This document shows, one piece after another, positions 20,179-31,609 of a stretch of 64,000 nt of DNA; position 1 is the first letter of the stretch, and each line of letters begins with the position of its first letter. A program made the position numbers and the translations under genes. The notes under the pieces are model-generated. The model was given only the letters and a program-made list of their open reading frames with translations. It made no database searches and was not told the DNA's origin. The stretch spans positions 1 through 64,000 of the forward strand of contig JAAVLL010000001.1 in NCBI GenBank assembly GCA_012103035.1, in the 5' to 3' direction. The stretch is from Brucella oryzae (GTDB taxonomy: Bacteria; Pseudomonadota; Alphaproteobacteria; Rhizobiales; Rhizobiaceae).

Positions 20179-21785
20179 CTAAGAAGCCGCTTCCTCTTCG
20201 CCGACTTCTGCTTCTTCTTCCTGAGCAGATGCCAGTTCTTCTTCCGTGATCCATCCTGCCTTCAAACGCGCAGTCAGGACCATCTGTTCCGCATCGACGC
20301 GCGAAACATCGAACGAAGAGAAGATGCCGCTATGAGCAACGGTTTCGCCGTCCTTGCGCTCACGCCAGCCGACCAGATCGTCAACGGCATATCCGGCAAA
20401 GTCTTCGATCGTCTTGACGCCATCTTCACCGACAGCCACCAGCATTGCCGTGGTGATGCCCGGCAGTTCGCGCAGTTCGTCTTCGACGCCCAGTTCCTTG
20501 CGGCGATCATCCTGTTCGCTTTCGATGCGATCCAGATATTCGCGGGCACGTTCCTGGATTTCGCCAGCCGTATCTTCATCGAAACCATCGATGGACGCGA
20601 TTTCGCCCGGCTCGACATAGGCCAGTTCTTCAACGGATGCGAAACCTTCGGAGGCCAGAACCTGACCAACCATCTCGTCAACGTTGAGCGCGTCCATGAA
20701 GAGCGTCGAACGCTCGGCGAATTCCTTCTGACGACGTTCGGATTCTTCGTCTTCCGTCAGGATGTCGATGTCCCAGCCGGTGAGCTGGGAAGCAAGACGT
20801 ACGTTCTGACCACGACGACCGATTGCGAGTGATAGTTGGTCATTCGGAACGACAACTTCAATACGTTCGGCATCTTCATCGAGCACAACCTTGGCAACTT
20901 CAGCTGGCTGAAGTGCATTGACGATGAAGGAAGCTGCGTCTGGAGACCACGGAATGATGTCGATCTTTTCACCCTGCAGCTCGCCGACAACGGCCTGAAC
21001 GCGGGAGCCGCGCATACCGACGCAGGCACCGACGGGATCGATGGACGCGTCACGCGACACGACCGCGATCTTGGCACGGGAACCCGGATCGCGGGCCACC
21101 GACTTGATTTCGATGATGCCGTCGTAGATTTCCGGAACTTCCATGGTGAAGAGCTTCGCCATGAAGGACGGATGGGTGCGCGACAGGAAAATCTGCGGAC
21201 CGCGCTGTTCGCGGCGCACGTCGTAGACATAGGCACGAATGCGGTCGCCGTAACGGAACGCTTCGCGCGGGATCAGTTCATCGCGGCGCACGATGGCTTC
21301 GCCACGACCGAGATCGACGATCACATTGCCGTATTCGACGCGCTTGACTGTGCCATTGACGATTTCGCCAACGCGATCCTTGTATTCGTCATACTGACGG
21401 TCACGCTCGGCTTCGCGCACTTTTGCACAATAACCTGTTTTGCCGACTGGGCAGCGATACGGCCGAAATCCATCGGTGGCAGCTGATCGGCGATGAAGTC
21501 GCCAACCTGTGCGTCAGGATTGCGATCACGGGCGGTGAAGAGCGAAATCTGCGTCGCGTAATCCTCGACATGCTCGACGACTTCCAGCAGGCGCTGCAGC
21601 TTGATCTCGCCGGATTTCGCATTGATGTCCGCGCGGATGTTGCTTTCCTGACCGTAGCGCGAGCGCGCGGCCTTCTGGATCGCATCGGCCATGGCCGCAA
21701 GAACGATCTCGCGGTCGATCGACTTCTCGCGTGCGACCGCATCGGCGATCTGCAGAAGCTCCAGCCTGTTAGCACTGACTGCCAT
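20179..21785 (-). CDS. nusA: Transcription termination/antitermination factor NusA
   Basis: Binds RNA polymerase and nascent RNA to control pausing, termination and antitermination. About 536 residues: N-terminal RNAP-binding domain (MAVSANRLELLQIADAVARE), S1 domain (GEIVNGTVKRVEYGNVIVDLG), two KH domains (including SLAIGRRGQNVRLASQLTGW) and two C-terminal helix-hairpin-helix repeats (LPGITTAMLVAVGEDGVKTI), ending in an acidic tail. One shift at about 21425 (VIVQKVREAERDRQYDEY) splits it. The acidic C-terminal repeats are usual in alphaproteobacteria. Confidence 0.95.
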
Positions 21786-21838
21786 TGGACTCTCCTTGGT
21801 GTCGCATCCAGCTCCTCAAGATGCCGGACGTCTGAAAC

Positions 21839-22513
21839 TTATTCTTTATCTTCGGCTTCGCCCGATGCAGCTTCATCGGACTGCCCGTCCGCTTCTTCGC
21901 CACCGAGGTCATCACCCGGAATACGCCCTTCGCGCAGGGCCTTGTCCTTGCGCAGCGCATCGCGGATCAGGTCATCGGTCAGCACGAGACGCGCATCCGA
22001 GATCAGGTCGAATGGAATGCGCACGACAGGTTCGCTGCCGTAGGAAATCTGGTCGCTTTCGATCACGACGGATTCCGCATCGCCCATAACGATACGTCCG
22101 CGGAATTTCTTGCGGCCTTCATGCACGATGGAGGTTTCCACCTTTGCGATATGACCGGCCCAATCGGCAAAATCCGACTTACGGACCAGCGGACGATCGA
22201 TACCCGGAGACGAAATCTCCAGATGATATTTTCCGTTGATCGGGTCTTCCACATCGAGCACCGGTGCGACTGTGCGGCTGACCAGTTCGCAATCATCGAC
22301 GGTCATCGTACCGTCGGGTCGTTCGGCCATGATCTGCAAGGTCTGGCCGTTCAACCCCGAGAGGCGCACGCGTACCAGTCGAAAGCCCAGCGTATTGATG
22401 ACCGGCTCGATGATGGAAGCCACTTTCGCATCGATACCCGTCTCGCGAATGATGCGCTCATCCGCGCCTGTTGCGAGCACTTCTGCTTCGTTTGCCTGAA
22501 CCTGTTCCGTCAA
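21839..22513 (-). CDS. rimP: Ribosome maturation factor RimP
   Basis: Needed for late 30S subunit assembly. Intact, about 224 residues. Typical segments are [42 protein letters not shown] and [18 protein letters not shown]. The frame is open well upstream, but homologues begin MTEQVQAN, so a TTG at 22513 is the likely start. It follows a weak AGGTTTTAGG ribosome site. It is the first gene of the rimP-nusA-ylxR-infB-rbfA-truB-rpsO-pnp operon, whose promoter must lie between here and the terminator at 22570. Confidence 0.9.
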   Translation of the reverse strand: MTEQVQANEAEVLATGADERIIRETGIDAKVASIIEPVINTLGFRLVRVRLSGLNGQTLQIMAERPDGTMTVDDCELVSRTVAPVLDVEDPINGKYHLEISSPGIDRPLVRKSDFADWAGHIAKVETSIVHEGRKKFRGRIVMGDAESVVIESDQISYGSEPVVRIPFDLISDARLVLTDDLIRDALRKDKALREGRIPGDDLGGEEADGQSDEAASGEAEDKE

Positions 22514-22569
22514 CCTAAAACCTTTCAAAAGGCTGGAAAGCCTCTTCAAGTTAGCCGTAAGTAACAAAA

Positions 22570-22593
22570 AGAGCGGGACCGGGGACCCACTCT
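22570..22593 (-). terminator. Terminator after trmB, upstream of rimP
   Basis: On the minus strand AGAGTGGG-tccccggt-CCCGCTCT, an 8-bp stem with one G-U pair, is followed by TTTTTG. It separates the trmB transcript from the rimP operon. Confidence 0.75.
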
Positions 22594-22692
22594 TGTTCAA
22601 ACGACCAAGAATTTGAGTTTTATATACCAGCGGAAACGGATTTTTCAAGTCCGCTTCTGACGTTCGATTCATTCCCTTCGCTGTTAGTAACT

Positions 22693-23392
22693 TCAACGGC
22701 GAATGAACGTCAGATAGGCGGCACGTCGTCCTTCGCGAAAAGCCTTTGCCTCATAGCGCGTGCCAGGCCAGCTTTCATAAGCGTCATTCCAGTCAGACGG
22801 GCCTGCCGCCTGCCAGTCAAATGCCGGATGGCGGCGACAATGCTGGAGCGTCCAATTGACATAATGTTCGATGTCCGATGCAAACCGGAATTTCGCACCG
22901 GGCTTCAGGACTCGGGCAAAGCGGTCGAGATTGGCATCGCTAACGAAACGGCGTTTCCAGTGGCGACGCTTGTGCCATGGATCGGGATAGAAGAGATCGA
23001 TACCCGCCAAGGAGGTATCCGGCAGCCAGTCCAAAACCGCCGTTGCATCTTCGTCGTAGAGACGCAGATTTTGTCGCGGTTCGCTATCCAATGCAGCCAG
23101 CATCTTGGCCATGCCGTTGACGAAAGGCTCGACGCCAATGAAACCTGCCTGCGGATAACGGCCTGTCTCATGGTGCAGATGCTCTCCGCCGCCAAAACCG
23201 ATTTCCAGACGCACAGCATCGACCTTTGCTTCAAAAGCGTGCGCAGATCCTGCGGCGCGGGCTTTTCGACATCAATCTTCAGGCGCGGCAGAAGATCCTC
23301 GAACAGGTTCTTCTGATGGTTGCGCAAAGGCTTGCCATGGCGACGGCCGAAAAATTTCCGGCACCGCGCAGAGGATGAGATTCTTCGGTCAT
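22693..23392 (-). CDS. trmB: tRNA (guanine-N7-)-methyltransferase TrmB
   Basis: SAM-dependent enzyme that makes m7G46 in tRNA variable loops, about 233 residues. It has the SAM site [11 protein letters not shown] and the TrmB signature [18 protein letters not shown], with [16 protein letters not shown] after it. Two single-base losses break it: near 23352 (T-run in [12 protein letters not shown]) and near 23235 (before [12 protein letters not shown]). The start [10 protein letters not shown] at 23392 lies in the first frame. Confidence 0.93.
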
Positions 23393-23510
23393 ATTTGATC
23401 CATCGGGATGCGCTCTAATAGCGGAAGAGCGCGATCAAAGACCGCGCCCTCCGAAATTTGCCCGACACATAACGCCATGCAGCCCGCGATGCAACTTTCC
23501 GACTGGGAAG

Positions 23511-24772
23511 TTAGGCTACCGCTGCCTTCAGCGCCTTGGTAAGATCGGTCTTCTCCCAGGAGAAGGAACCGTCACGGCCCGGCTTACGACCGAAATGACC
23601 ATAGGACGATGTCTTGGCATAGATCGGCTTGTTGAGGTCGAGGTGCTTGCGGATACCCGTCGGCGACAGATCCATGACCTCGCGAAGCGCTGTCTCGACC
23701 GCCGATTCGACAACCTTGCCAGTACCATGCAGATCGACATAAACCGAAAGCGGCTGTGCCACACCGATGGCATAGGAAAGCTGAATCGTGCAGCGGTCGG
23801 CAAGACCGGCAGCAACAACGTTCTTGGCAAGATAGCGCGCGGCATAAGCGGCGGAACGATCCACCTTGGTCGTATCCTTGCCCGAGAAGGCGCCACCACC
23901 GTGCGGAGCGGCGCCACCATAGGTGTCCACGATGATCTTGCGGCCAGTCAGACCGGCATCGCCGTCGGGTCCGCCAATGACGAACTTGCCGGTCGGATTG
24001 ATGTACCAGTTGCAGTTGGCAGCAATCGGAAGCTCGCCCAGAGCCTCACGAATATAGGGCTCGACAACCGAACGGACCTTTTGGAATCCCAGCTCGCATC
24101 CAGATGCTGCGTGGAAAGAACGATCTGCGTGACCTCAGCGGCCTTGCCGTTCTCATAACGCACGGTAACCTGGCTCTTGGCGTCAGGTCCAAGCATACCC
24201 GCATCGCCTTCGCCCTTGTGGCGGGCTTCGGAGAGCTTTTCGAGAATCTTGTGCGAATAATAGATCGGCGCCGGCATGAGATCCGGGGTTTCGCGGCAGG
24301 CATAACCGAACATGATGCCCTGATCGCCTGCACCTTCCTCGCCCTGACGGTCGGCGGCGTTGTCTACGCCCTGCGCGATATCGGCAGACTGCGGATGCAG
24401 AAGAACGTCGATCTTTACGGTTTTCCAGTTGAAGCCATTCTGTTCGTAACCGATTTCCCGGATCGCCTTACGGGCCGCAGAGCGGAAGCGCGAAGGATTG
24501 ATCAATGGATGCCCGGCAGTATCATGGGCGACAGTGCCGTCCTTATTCTTCTTCAGAAAAGTATCCGGCACACGCACTTCGCCGGCAATGACCACGCGAT
24601 TGGTGGTAGCAAGCGTTTCGCAGGCAACACGGACAGACCATGGATCGACACCAGTACGGCGCGCTTCCTTGTAGATCATGTCCACGATTTCATCGGAGAT
24701 GCGGTCGCAAACCTTGTCCGGATGTCCTTCGGACACAGATTCGCTGGTGAAGAGATAAGAACTGCGCGACAC
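23511..24772 (-). CDS. metK: S-adenosylmethionine synthetase
   Basis: Makes SAM from methionine and ATP, about 421 residues. Clear MetK motifs are [20 protein letters not shown] at the start, [12 protein letters not shown] in the middle and [19 protein letters not shown] near the C-terminus, with catalytic His and Lys residues in place. The chain is slightly longer than in E. coli, as in other Rhizobiales. One shift at about 24085 splits it. A GTG at 24772 ([10 protein letters not shown]) behind AGAGGGG is the probable start. The 260-bp leader has an extended hairpin. Confidence 0.94.
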
Positions 24773-24796
24773 GGGTAACCCCTCTTGAAAATCCAA

Positions 24797-24871
24797 CGGA
24801 GAATACCTCCGCCATGGAAACACAGTAGCGCCCGGAACAGGTTTTCAGCGTTCCGGGCACAGTAATGTGTT
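24797..24871 (-). promoter_or_regulatory. Structured leader RNA upstream of metK (candidate cis-regulator)
   Basis: On the minus strand the leader folds into an outer stem AACACA/TGTGTT (24866-24871 with 24819-24824), an asymmetric internal loop, and a perfect 9-bp stem GCCCGGAAC/GTTCCGGGC (24850-24858 with 24830-24838) around an 11-base loop. A small hairpin CGGAG-gtatt-CTCCG (24797-24811) follows, then the metK ribosome site. There is no T-run after either, so neither is a simple terminator. I cannot match it to a known SAM riboswitch class. Confidence 0.45.
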
Positions 24872-25035
24872 AGCGAAGTTAGGATTGAACCGTCAATGCA
24901 AATTCTTGTTGTCACAGCGTCTTGGCGGGAAATTTCGTTCCAAAAGACATTTTCTGCCCGCTCGAGCGCTGTAATTTGCAAAGTCCGGCGGGACATCGTT
25001 ATGTCCCGCACGTGCAGCTTTTCCGGAATATGAAA

Positions 25036-25441
25036 TCAGTCTGCGTCCGCAGCGAGCGACTTCACGAGATCGATGATCTTGCGGCGCACTTTCGGATCTG
25101 AAATTTTCGTGAAGGCGCGGGTCAGCTGAACACCTTCATTGAATTCAGGAAATCGACCACATAGGTCGCTTCATTGTCTTCTGCAAAACCGGCCTGGTTC
25201 GAGGAACCCGGTGCATCTTCAAAAAGAAGGAAACCGGGACATTCAGAATTGCCGAGATCGCCTGAAGGCGGCTTGCACCGACACGGTTGGTGCCTTTCTC
25301 GTATTTCTGGATCTGCTGAAACGTAATTCCGAGGCTTTCGCCAAGTTTTTCCTGACTGAGACCCAGCATGTTACGGCGAAGACGGATGCGGCTGCCGACA
25401 TGCACGTCAATGGGGTTGGGCTTCTTTTTATTCTCAATCAT
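25036..25441 (-). CDS. XRE-family transcriptional regulator, PraR/PhrR-like
   Basis: Small helix-turn-helix regulator of about 135 residues. The Cro/CI-type motif is [19 protein letters not shown] followed by [19 protein letters not shown]. The sequence and its place between metK and lnt match the PraR/PhrR2 regulators of rhizobia, which affect quorum sensing and surface traits there. Two base losses break it: near 25215 (T-run in VSFFFEDAPG) and near 25140 ([13 protein letters not shown]). Restored, it ends KSLAADAD at 25036. The function in this organism is inferred. Confidence 0.8.
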
Positions 25442-25585
25442 ACAAGTGTCACTCCTCGCAGCTGCGAGCTTTCATTCATGCTCTGTTCATCTGAACAGCG
25501 ATAACAATAGGTTTTGGGAGGTAGTCTGACGATTTTCCGCAAAACCGTCGCCGCCGAGCCATAACATCGTAACAATATTAGTCTG

Positions 25586-27176
25586 TCATGAAAACGCCTG
25601 CCGATTGGCAGTCGGAAAGCCACGCTCAACACGAGTAAGGTTAACAGCGCTACCAGAGATTGTCGCGAACCCGGTGGCATGCCCCAAAATGGTGCACGAG
25701 ATGACGGTAGGTAAGCATCAATGACGCCAACCGCGTCATGTGCGAGGCCATCAGTGATTCGACCATAAGCATCAACGACAGCTGAAAGACCATTATTAGC
25801 TGCACGAATGAGGGGAGCCCCTGTTCCACAGCGCGAACCTGAGCCTGCCGGAAATGCTGGTACGGGCCGGGTGTATCACCATACCATGCATCATTTGTCA
25901 CATTGATGATGGCGCTGGCTCTTTGTCCCGAATATCCAAGCTCATCCGGAAAAATGGCTTCGTAGCAGATCAGCGGCAGGAAGGTCTGGCCATTTTACGT
26001 TCAGCGCGCGACGCGATGCGCCTGCCGTAAACCCACCCGGCATTTCCACCACTTCCTGAAGTCCGAGCCTGCGCAGGAAACTCTCATAGGGAGATATTCG
26101 CCGAAAGGAACGAGATGAACCTTGTCGGCGGCATCAACGATGACGCCGCGATTATTAATTGTATAAATTGAATTATAGTAGTGCGGCTCACCGCTACCAG
26201 CTGCCTTCTCTTCGCGAACGGCACCGGTCAGCAGCATCTGCCCGTCCTGTAAAACCTCGCCGATACGTGACAGAGCCTCGGGCGTTGATGTGAGAATATA
26301 AGGAACTGCTGTTTCCGGCCAAATGATCACATCGGGCTTCGGCTCGCCTTTGGCAGGCGCTTCGCCGGTCAGCGACACCAGCTTGTCGAAGATCGACCGA
26401 CGTTCGGTATTATCCCATTTCATGGTCTGGGCGATGGACGGCTGTACGATGCGAACTGCAAGCGTGCCTTTTCCTCACCGATTGCCGGCGCCTTTGAAAG
26501 CGTCCAGGCACCGAAACCAACGTGACCGGCGATGAGCATCAAGGCTAATACGATACCTGTCCTGCAAACCGCCCGCCAATCAGCAGAGCCGGTGCGGCAA
26601 AGACAAATACGGCCAATGCACTCATTCCGATCAGACCGAGTACGGCAACCGATTGCATCAGGAGCGGAATCGGCATGACGGCATAGCCGATGGCATTCCA
26701 CGGGAAACCAGTGAACAGGAAAAGTCGCAGCCATTCTGCCAGTGCAAAACCGAACGCCAGCGCGAAGATGCGCCCCAAACCATCCGACCAGAAAATCCGC
26801 GCAACCGTGGTTGCAAACGCATAGAACAACGCCAAAACGCAGGCAGGCCCAGAACCGCCAGCGGCAGGGCCCATGCAAACTGCTCCGCATCGACCAGCAG
26901 CGCCGTACCGATCCACCATAATCCGGAGACGAAATAGCCGAAACCGAACCACCAACCGACCATGGCGGCTGGCAGGAGACGGCGCACCGGTCCGGCATTC
27001 GCTTTCGCAATAGCTCCGTCGATCAGCCAGACTAAAATGGGGAAGGAAACGAAACCCGCCACAAAACCATCGAAGGGCGGCTGGGTCAGCGTGGCGAAGG
27101 CACCACTCAGAAAAGCAGTCAGCGCACGACGCCAGCCGCTCGAAAGAATGATCCTGCCCGCCAGTCTTTCGATCAT
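25586..27176 (-). CDS. lnt: Apolipoprotein N-acyltransferase Lnt, heavily frameshifted
   Basis: Inner-membrane enzyme that adds the third acyl chain to lipoproteins. The N-terminal part has several membrane helices ([35 protein letters not shown]). The nitrilase-like periplasmic domain shows the catalytic Glu in [12 protein letters not shown], the Lys/Glu loop region near [10 protein letters not shown] and, in another frame, the catalytic Cys in [10 protein letters not shown] and [17 protein letters not shown]. At least five frame changes occur (about 26850, 26570, 26460, 26080, 25990 and 25830), more than in neighbouring genes. The start overlaps the corC stop. The intended end near 25586 needs a further base in a T-run. 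Confidence 0.85.
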
Positions 27177-28293
27177 CAGGCCTCTTTGGGGTGTCGTTTG
27201 TGGCTTCGAGCTCTTCGGGTTGTTCTCCCGGCTTGGCGGATACTACAGCGCGCTGCTGGCGGCGACGATCAGCAGCAGAAAGCGGCACGATGCGCACTTT
27301 CTTCACCCGACGCGGATCGACTTCCAGTACATGGAACTCGTAGCCCGGAATTGCCTGCACGACTTCGCCGCGAACTGGAATGCGCCCGAGAACAGAGAAG
27401 ATGAGACCGCCGACCGTGTCGACATCCTCGCCATGTTCTCCCACTTCGAAAGACGGGCCGATTTTGCAGCCAGCTCTTCCAGATCGGCGCGCGCATCGAC
27501 AACGAACACACCGTCGGCCTCTTCAGCGATCATGATTTCTTCGTCGTCATGCTCATCTTCGATGTCGCCAACGACCATTTCGACGATGTCTTCCAACGAA
27601 ACCAGACCGTCGGTGCCGCCATATTCATCGATGACCAGTGCCATCTGGATATGGGTCGCCTGCATGCGCGCCATCAAGCCGCTCGCCATCATGGACGGCG
27701 GCACGAACAGGACCTTGCGCATCAGATTGAGTTCACCGATCGTCTTGGTGAGATCGATACGACCCATGTCGAATTTGGCAGCCTTATCCTCGGCCGTTGC
27801 CTTGCTGCGCGTGCTGCTGCGACGCGTAGTTTTTGGCGGGCCTGCTTGGTGATGAAGTTGAGAACATCACGGATATGGATCATGCCGCGCGGATCGTCCA
27901 GGGTCTCGGCATAGACCGGCATGCGCGAATGACCGGATTTTTCGAAAAGCTCCAGCACTTCCCAGAGAGGCGTGGAAATTTCCACTGCCTCGACATCAGC
28001 ACGCGGGATCATCACGTCTTCGACGCGGATTTCGCGCAGGCGAAGGATGTTGTGAAGCATCGCCTTTTCTTCAGGTGAGAATGCTGAATCCTGTTCGCTT
28101 GCCGTGCTGGAAAGCGCATCGGCCAGATCTTCGCGCAGGGAAGATGACTGGCGCGAGCGCATGAACGGGAAAATATTAGACAATAGGGAACGCTTCTCGG
28201 CCACTACGGGCCGCTGCGTACTTTGCCCTTCGGCGTCTTGAGTCTCGCTGCGATTCTCGCCAGCGGACGGGGGTGCGATGTTTGATCAGCCAT
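27177..28293 (-). CDS. CorC/TlyC-type CBS-domain protein (hemolysin family)
   Basis: About 372 residues. Soluble member of the CorC family, with two CBS domains ([39 protein letters not shown] with [19 protein letters not shown]) and a C-terminal CorC/HlyC domain ([19 protein letters not shown]). It is often linked to Mg/Co efflux or membrane integrity. Breaks at about 28265 (C-run in the N-terminus), 27810, 27460 and 27190 place it in several frames. The start MADQTSH at 28293 is restored by adding one C. It lies between lnt and ybeY, as in other Rhizobiales. Confidence 0.85.
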
Positions 28294-28313
28294 GGTCAAT
28301 CGTTGTTAGGGTC

Positions 28314-28801
28314 TTATTCGGATACAGCATAAGGGTCAGGGATGGCAAGGGCATGAAGGATCTCACGCTCGCGCCCCTCCATCACATTCGCTTCCGCATC
28401 GGTTTCGTGATCGTAACCCAAAAGGTGCAAAAGCCATGCACGACGAGATGCACGACATGGTTTTCGAGCGGCTTACCTTCTTCGTTGGCTTCACGCTCGA
28501 CTGTTTCCCGCGCGATGATGATATCGCCCAGCATCGGACCCGGCTGCGCCCCGGCCTTGATTGGAAATGCTGGGAACGACAGCACATTGGTCGGCTTGTC
28601 CTTGCCGCGCCATTCCGCATTCAGTGTCTGGATCGAGGCATCGTCGGTGAAGACCACACTCAGTTCGCTTTCAGCGTCCTTAAGGTTCAAATTGGCCCAG
28701 GCGGCCTCGACCGACTTCCTGACGAGCCCTTCAAGGGCGGTCTCATCCGGCCAGTTGCCAGCTTCAACCATGATATCGATATGGATCGCGTTATTTGACA
28801 C
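28314..28801 (-). CDS. ybeY: Endoribonuclease YbeY
   Basis: Zinc-dependent single-strand endoribonuclease for 16S rRNA 3' maturation and ribosome quality control, about 163 residues. Visible motifs are [18 protein letters not shown] and [16 protein letters not shown] shift at about 28410 distorts the zinc site; in the restored frame it is [18 protein letters not shown], holding the three metal-binding His. It ends at 28314, about 20 bases from the corC start. It precedes corC and follows phoH, the conserved order. Confidence 0.9.
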
Positions 28802-28928
28802 GTTCTGCGGCGGCTCTCCATGCTGGCTAGCCGCATCATCCTTTCAGTTAGAAAGCTGCCTGCCAAAAGGCAGACAGCATCTTTTAAATCGTGATTCCTA
28901 CAGGCAATTGCAAGGCCATTTGCGCGTA

Positions 28929-29986
28929 TCATTCCGAACGCGCGTGCTGTTTGCCGTCGCGGTCGTAAGCGCCGACGATTGCCGCTACCAGCGGATGACG
29001 AACAACGTCTTTCTCTGTAAAACGCACCTTGATGACTCCTCGACATCGTCCAGCACACGAAGCGCTTCCACGAGGCCGGATTTCTGGCCCGGTGGAAGAT
29101 CGATCTGACTCGGGTCGCCGGTAACGATCATGCGCGATCCCTCACCGAGACGAGTCAAGAACATTTTCATTTGCATGGAAGTCGTGTTCTGCGCCTCATC
29201 GAGAATGACCGCAGAATGCGCCAGCGTGCGTCCGCGCATGAAGGCGAGCGGCGCGATCTCGATCACGCCTGCCGTAATGGCACGTTCGACCTTTTCCGCC
29301 GGCATCATATCGTAAAGCGCATCGTAAAGCGGGCGCAGATAAGGGTCGACTTTTTCCTTCATATCGCCCGGCAGGAAGCCGAGACGTTCGCCCGCCTCCA
29401 CAGCCGGACGAGACAGGATAATGCGCTCCACCAGACCGCGTTCCAGCAGCATCGCCGCATGAGCGACGGCAAGATAGGTCTTGCCAGTCCCAGCGGGACC
29501 GACGCCGAACACCAGCTCCGACCGGTCCAGTGCACGCATATAGGCGTCCTGCGTCGGCGTGCGGGCAAAATGGTCTTCTTGCGCGTGGAAATCTGGGCCG
29601 CAGAGAGTTTGCCCTTGTTTTCCATCGTCGGCAGGGTGAGCTGGTCATCGGCGGCGATTGCCATACGCAAGGCGCCGTCGACATCCGACGTTGTCAGTTC
29701 ATGGCCCTTCTGCAGCGTTTCATAAAGATGATCGAGCGCACGCCGCGCCTGCTCGGTTGCGGTCGGCTCGCCCCGGATCGAGAGTTGATTTCCCTTGGAG
29801 CGGACATCCACGCCAAGCTTCTGCTCGATGCGGGCCAGGTTCTCATCGAACTGACCGTAAAGCGCAATGGCAAGACGGTTATTATCGAAGGTGAGCACGA
29901 TGTGGGCCATATCCGAGGCCCCGGTCGTCGGGCTTTTGCGTTTGATTGGTTGGCTTGGCAGACTTCAGCTTTTCCGTAGCGCTCAA
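28929..29986 (-). CDS. PhoH-like P-loop ATPase (YbeZ type)
   Basis: About 352 residues. The PhoH ATPase core has a Walker A motif [15 protein letters not shown] near residue 158 and a Walker B region [13 protein letters not shown]; an N-terminal KH-like segment is [15 protein letters not shown]. These proteins act with YbeY in RNA metabolism, though the exact role is unsettled. Shifts occur at about 29560 and 29040. The ATG at 29910 opens the main frame, but a TTG at 29986 ([11 protein letters not shown]) behind a strong AAGGAGATACGG site is more likely the true start, joined by a shift near 29918. Confidence 0.87.
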
Positions 29987-30104
29987 CCGTATCTCCTTAA
30001 AGCACAATCCTGAAAAGTTGCTGACTTTTCAGACCAGATTATGCGTGAACGCAAACCGTTCACGCATTGTAATCACAGTCTCGACAGGATTACCGGCAAG
30101 CGAC

Positions 30105-31530
30105 TCAGAACGCCGAAATTTTCTGCCTCGGCACCATCATGCCTTCAGGCCAGTTTTGCGCAATAAGGCTATTGGTCCCTGTGGAGGTGATTTTCACATG
30201 AATGATGTCGCCAATCCGGTCCTGGTTGTCATCGATGATGACTGGCAGGAGCCATGGCGAGCGCCCGACCATCTGGCCTGCCTCGCGACCGGGCTTTTCG
30301 AGCAGCACATCCATCTCGCGACCGATCATGGAACCCTGAAACGCATATTGCTGTTCGGATAAAAGCGCCTGGAGGCGCTGGAGGCGCTCATCCTTCACCG
30401 CTTCTTCCACATGATCGGGCAGATCGGCGCCCGGCGTGCCAGGGCGCGGCGAATATTTGAACGAATAGGCCTGCGCGTAATTCACGTCACGCACCAGCTG
30501 CATCGTGTCTTCGAAGTCCTGATCGGTTTCACCGGGAAAGCCGACAATAAAATCACCCGAGAGGGCCAAATCCGGCCTGACTCCACGGATGCGCTCGATC
30601 AGGCGCACATATTCATCCGCCTTGTGGCGACGGTTCATCGCCTTGAGAATGCGATCCGAGCCCGATTGTACCGGCAGATGCAGATAAGGCATCAGCTGGC
30701 GCAGATCACGGTGAGCGGCAATCAGGCTGTCATCCATGTCGCGCGGATGGCTGGTCGTATAACGAAGACGGGTAATGCCCGGAATGCGCGCTAAGCGAAA
30801 CAGAAGCTCGCCCAAGCCCCATTCGCGACCATCATCACCAGCGCCGTGCCAGGCATTGACGTTCTGGCCGAGCAAGGTCAGTTCGCGCACGCCGCCATCG
30901 GCAAGGCGCTCGGCCTCTGCCACAATCTGCTTCACGCTGCGCGAAACTTCCGAGCCGCGTGTATAGGGAACCACGCAGAAGGTACAGAATTTGTCGCAAC
31001 CTTCCTGCACGGTGAGGAAAGCAGAAACACCGCGTTTGCGAGTCTCCTCCCGCCGTGGCGAAGGCAGATGTTCGAACTTGTCTTCGAGGGCATATTCAGT
31101 CTCCACGACCTTTTCGCCGCCGCGAACCCGCGCAAGCGCATTGGGCAGACGATGATAGGTCTGCGGGCCGATGACGAGATCGACATTCGGCGCACGGCGC
31201 AGAATTTCCTGTCCCTCTGCCTGCGCCACGCAGCCCGCGACGCCAATGGTCAGTTCCTTGCCATTCGCTTCGCGAGCGTCCTTCATCTTGCGCAGACGAC
31301 CCAGCGCGGAATAAAGCTTTTCCGACGCTTTTCGCGAATATGGCAGGTATTGAGCAGAACCAGATCGGCATCGTCCGGCGTATCGGTAGCAACATACCCT
31401 TCCGCTGCAAGGCTGTCGGCCATGCGCTGGCTATCGTAGACGTTCATCTGGCAGCCATAGGTTTTACGAAAACCTTGCGCACATTGGGTCGCTCTGTCGT
31501 GGATTCGAGATCGGTGATATTGTCGCTCAT
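30105..31530 (-). CDS. miaB: tRNA-2-methylthio-N6-dimethylallyladenosine synthase MiaB
   Basis: Radical SAM methylthiotransferase that modifies A37 of tRNAs reading UNN codons, about 475 residues. The N-terminal UPF0004 domain ([18 protein letters not shown], with [11 protein letters not shown] and GVAGCVAQ) holds three cluster cysteines. The radical SAM site is [16 protein letters not shown] near residue 175, and a C-terminal TRAM domain follows. Two base losses, near 31480 and 31325, break the N-terminus. The start [10 protein letters not shown] at 31530 is in the first frame. Confidence 0.93.
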
Positions 31531-31609
31531 GCGCGGCTATCTACAGCTTTTGTCACCAATTTGAAGGTGACAATCTGCACACCTGGCCGAACACGTGATC
31601 GAACGGCTA

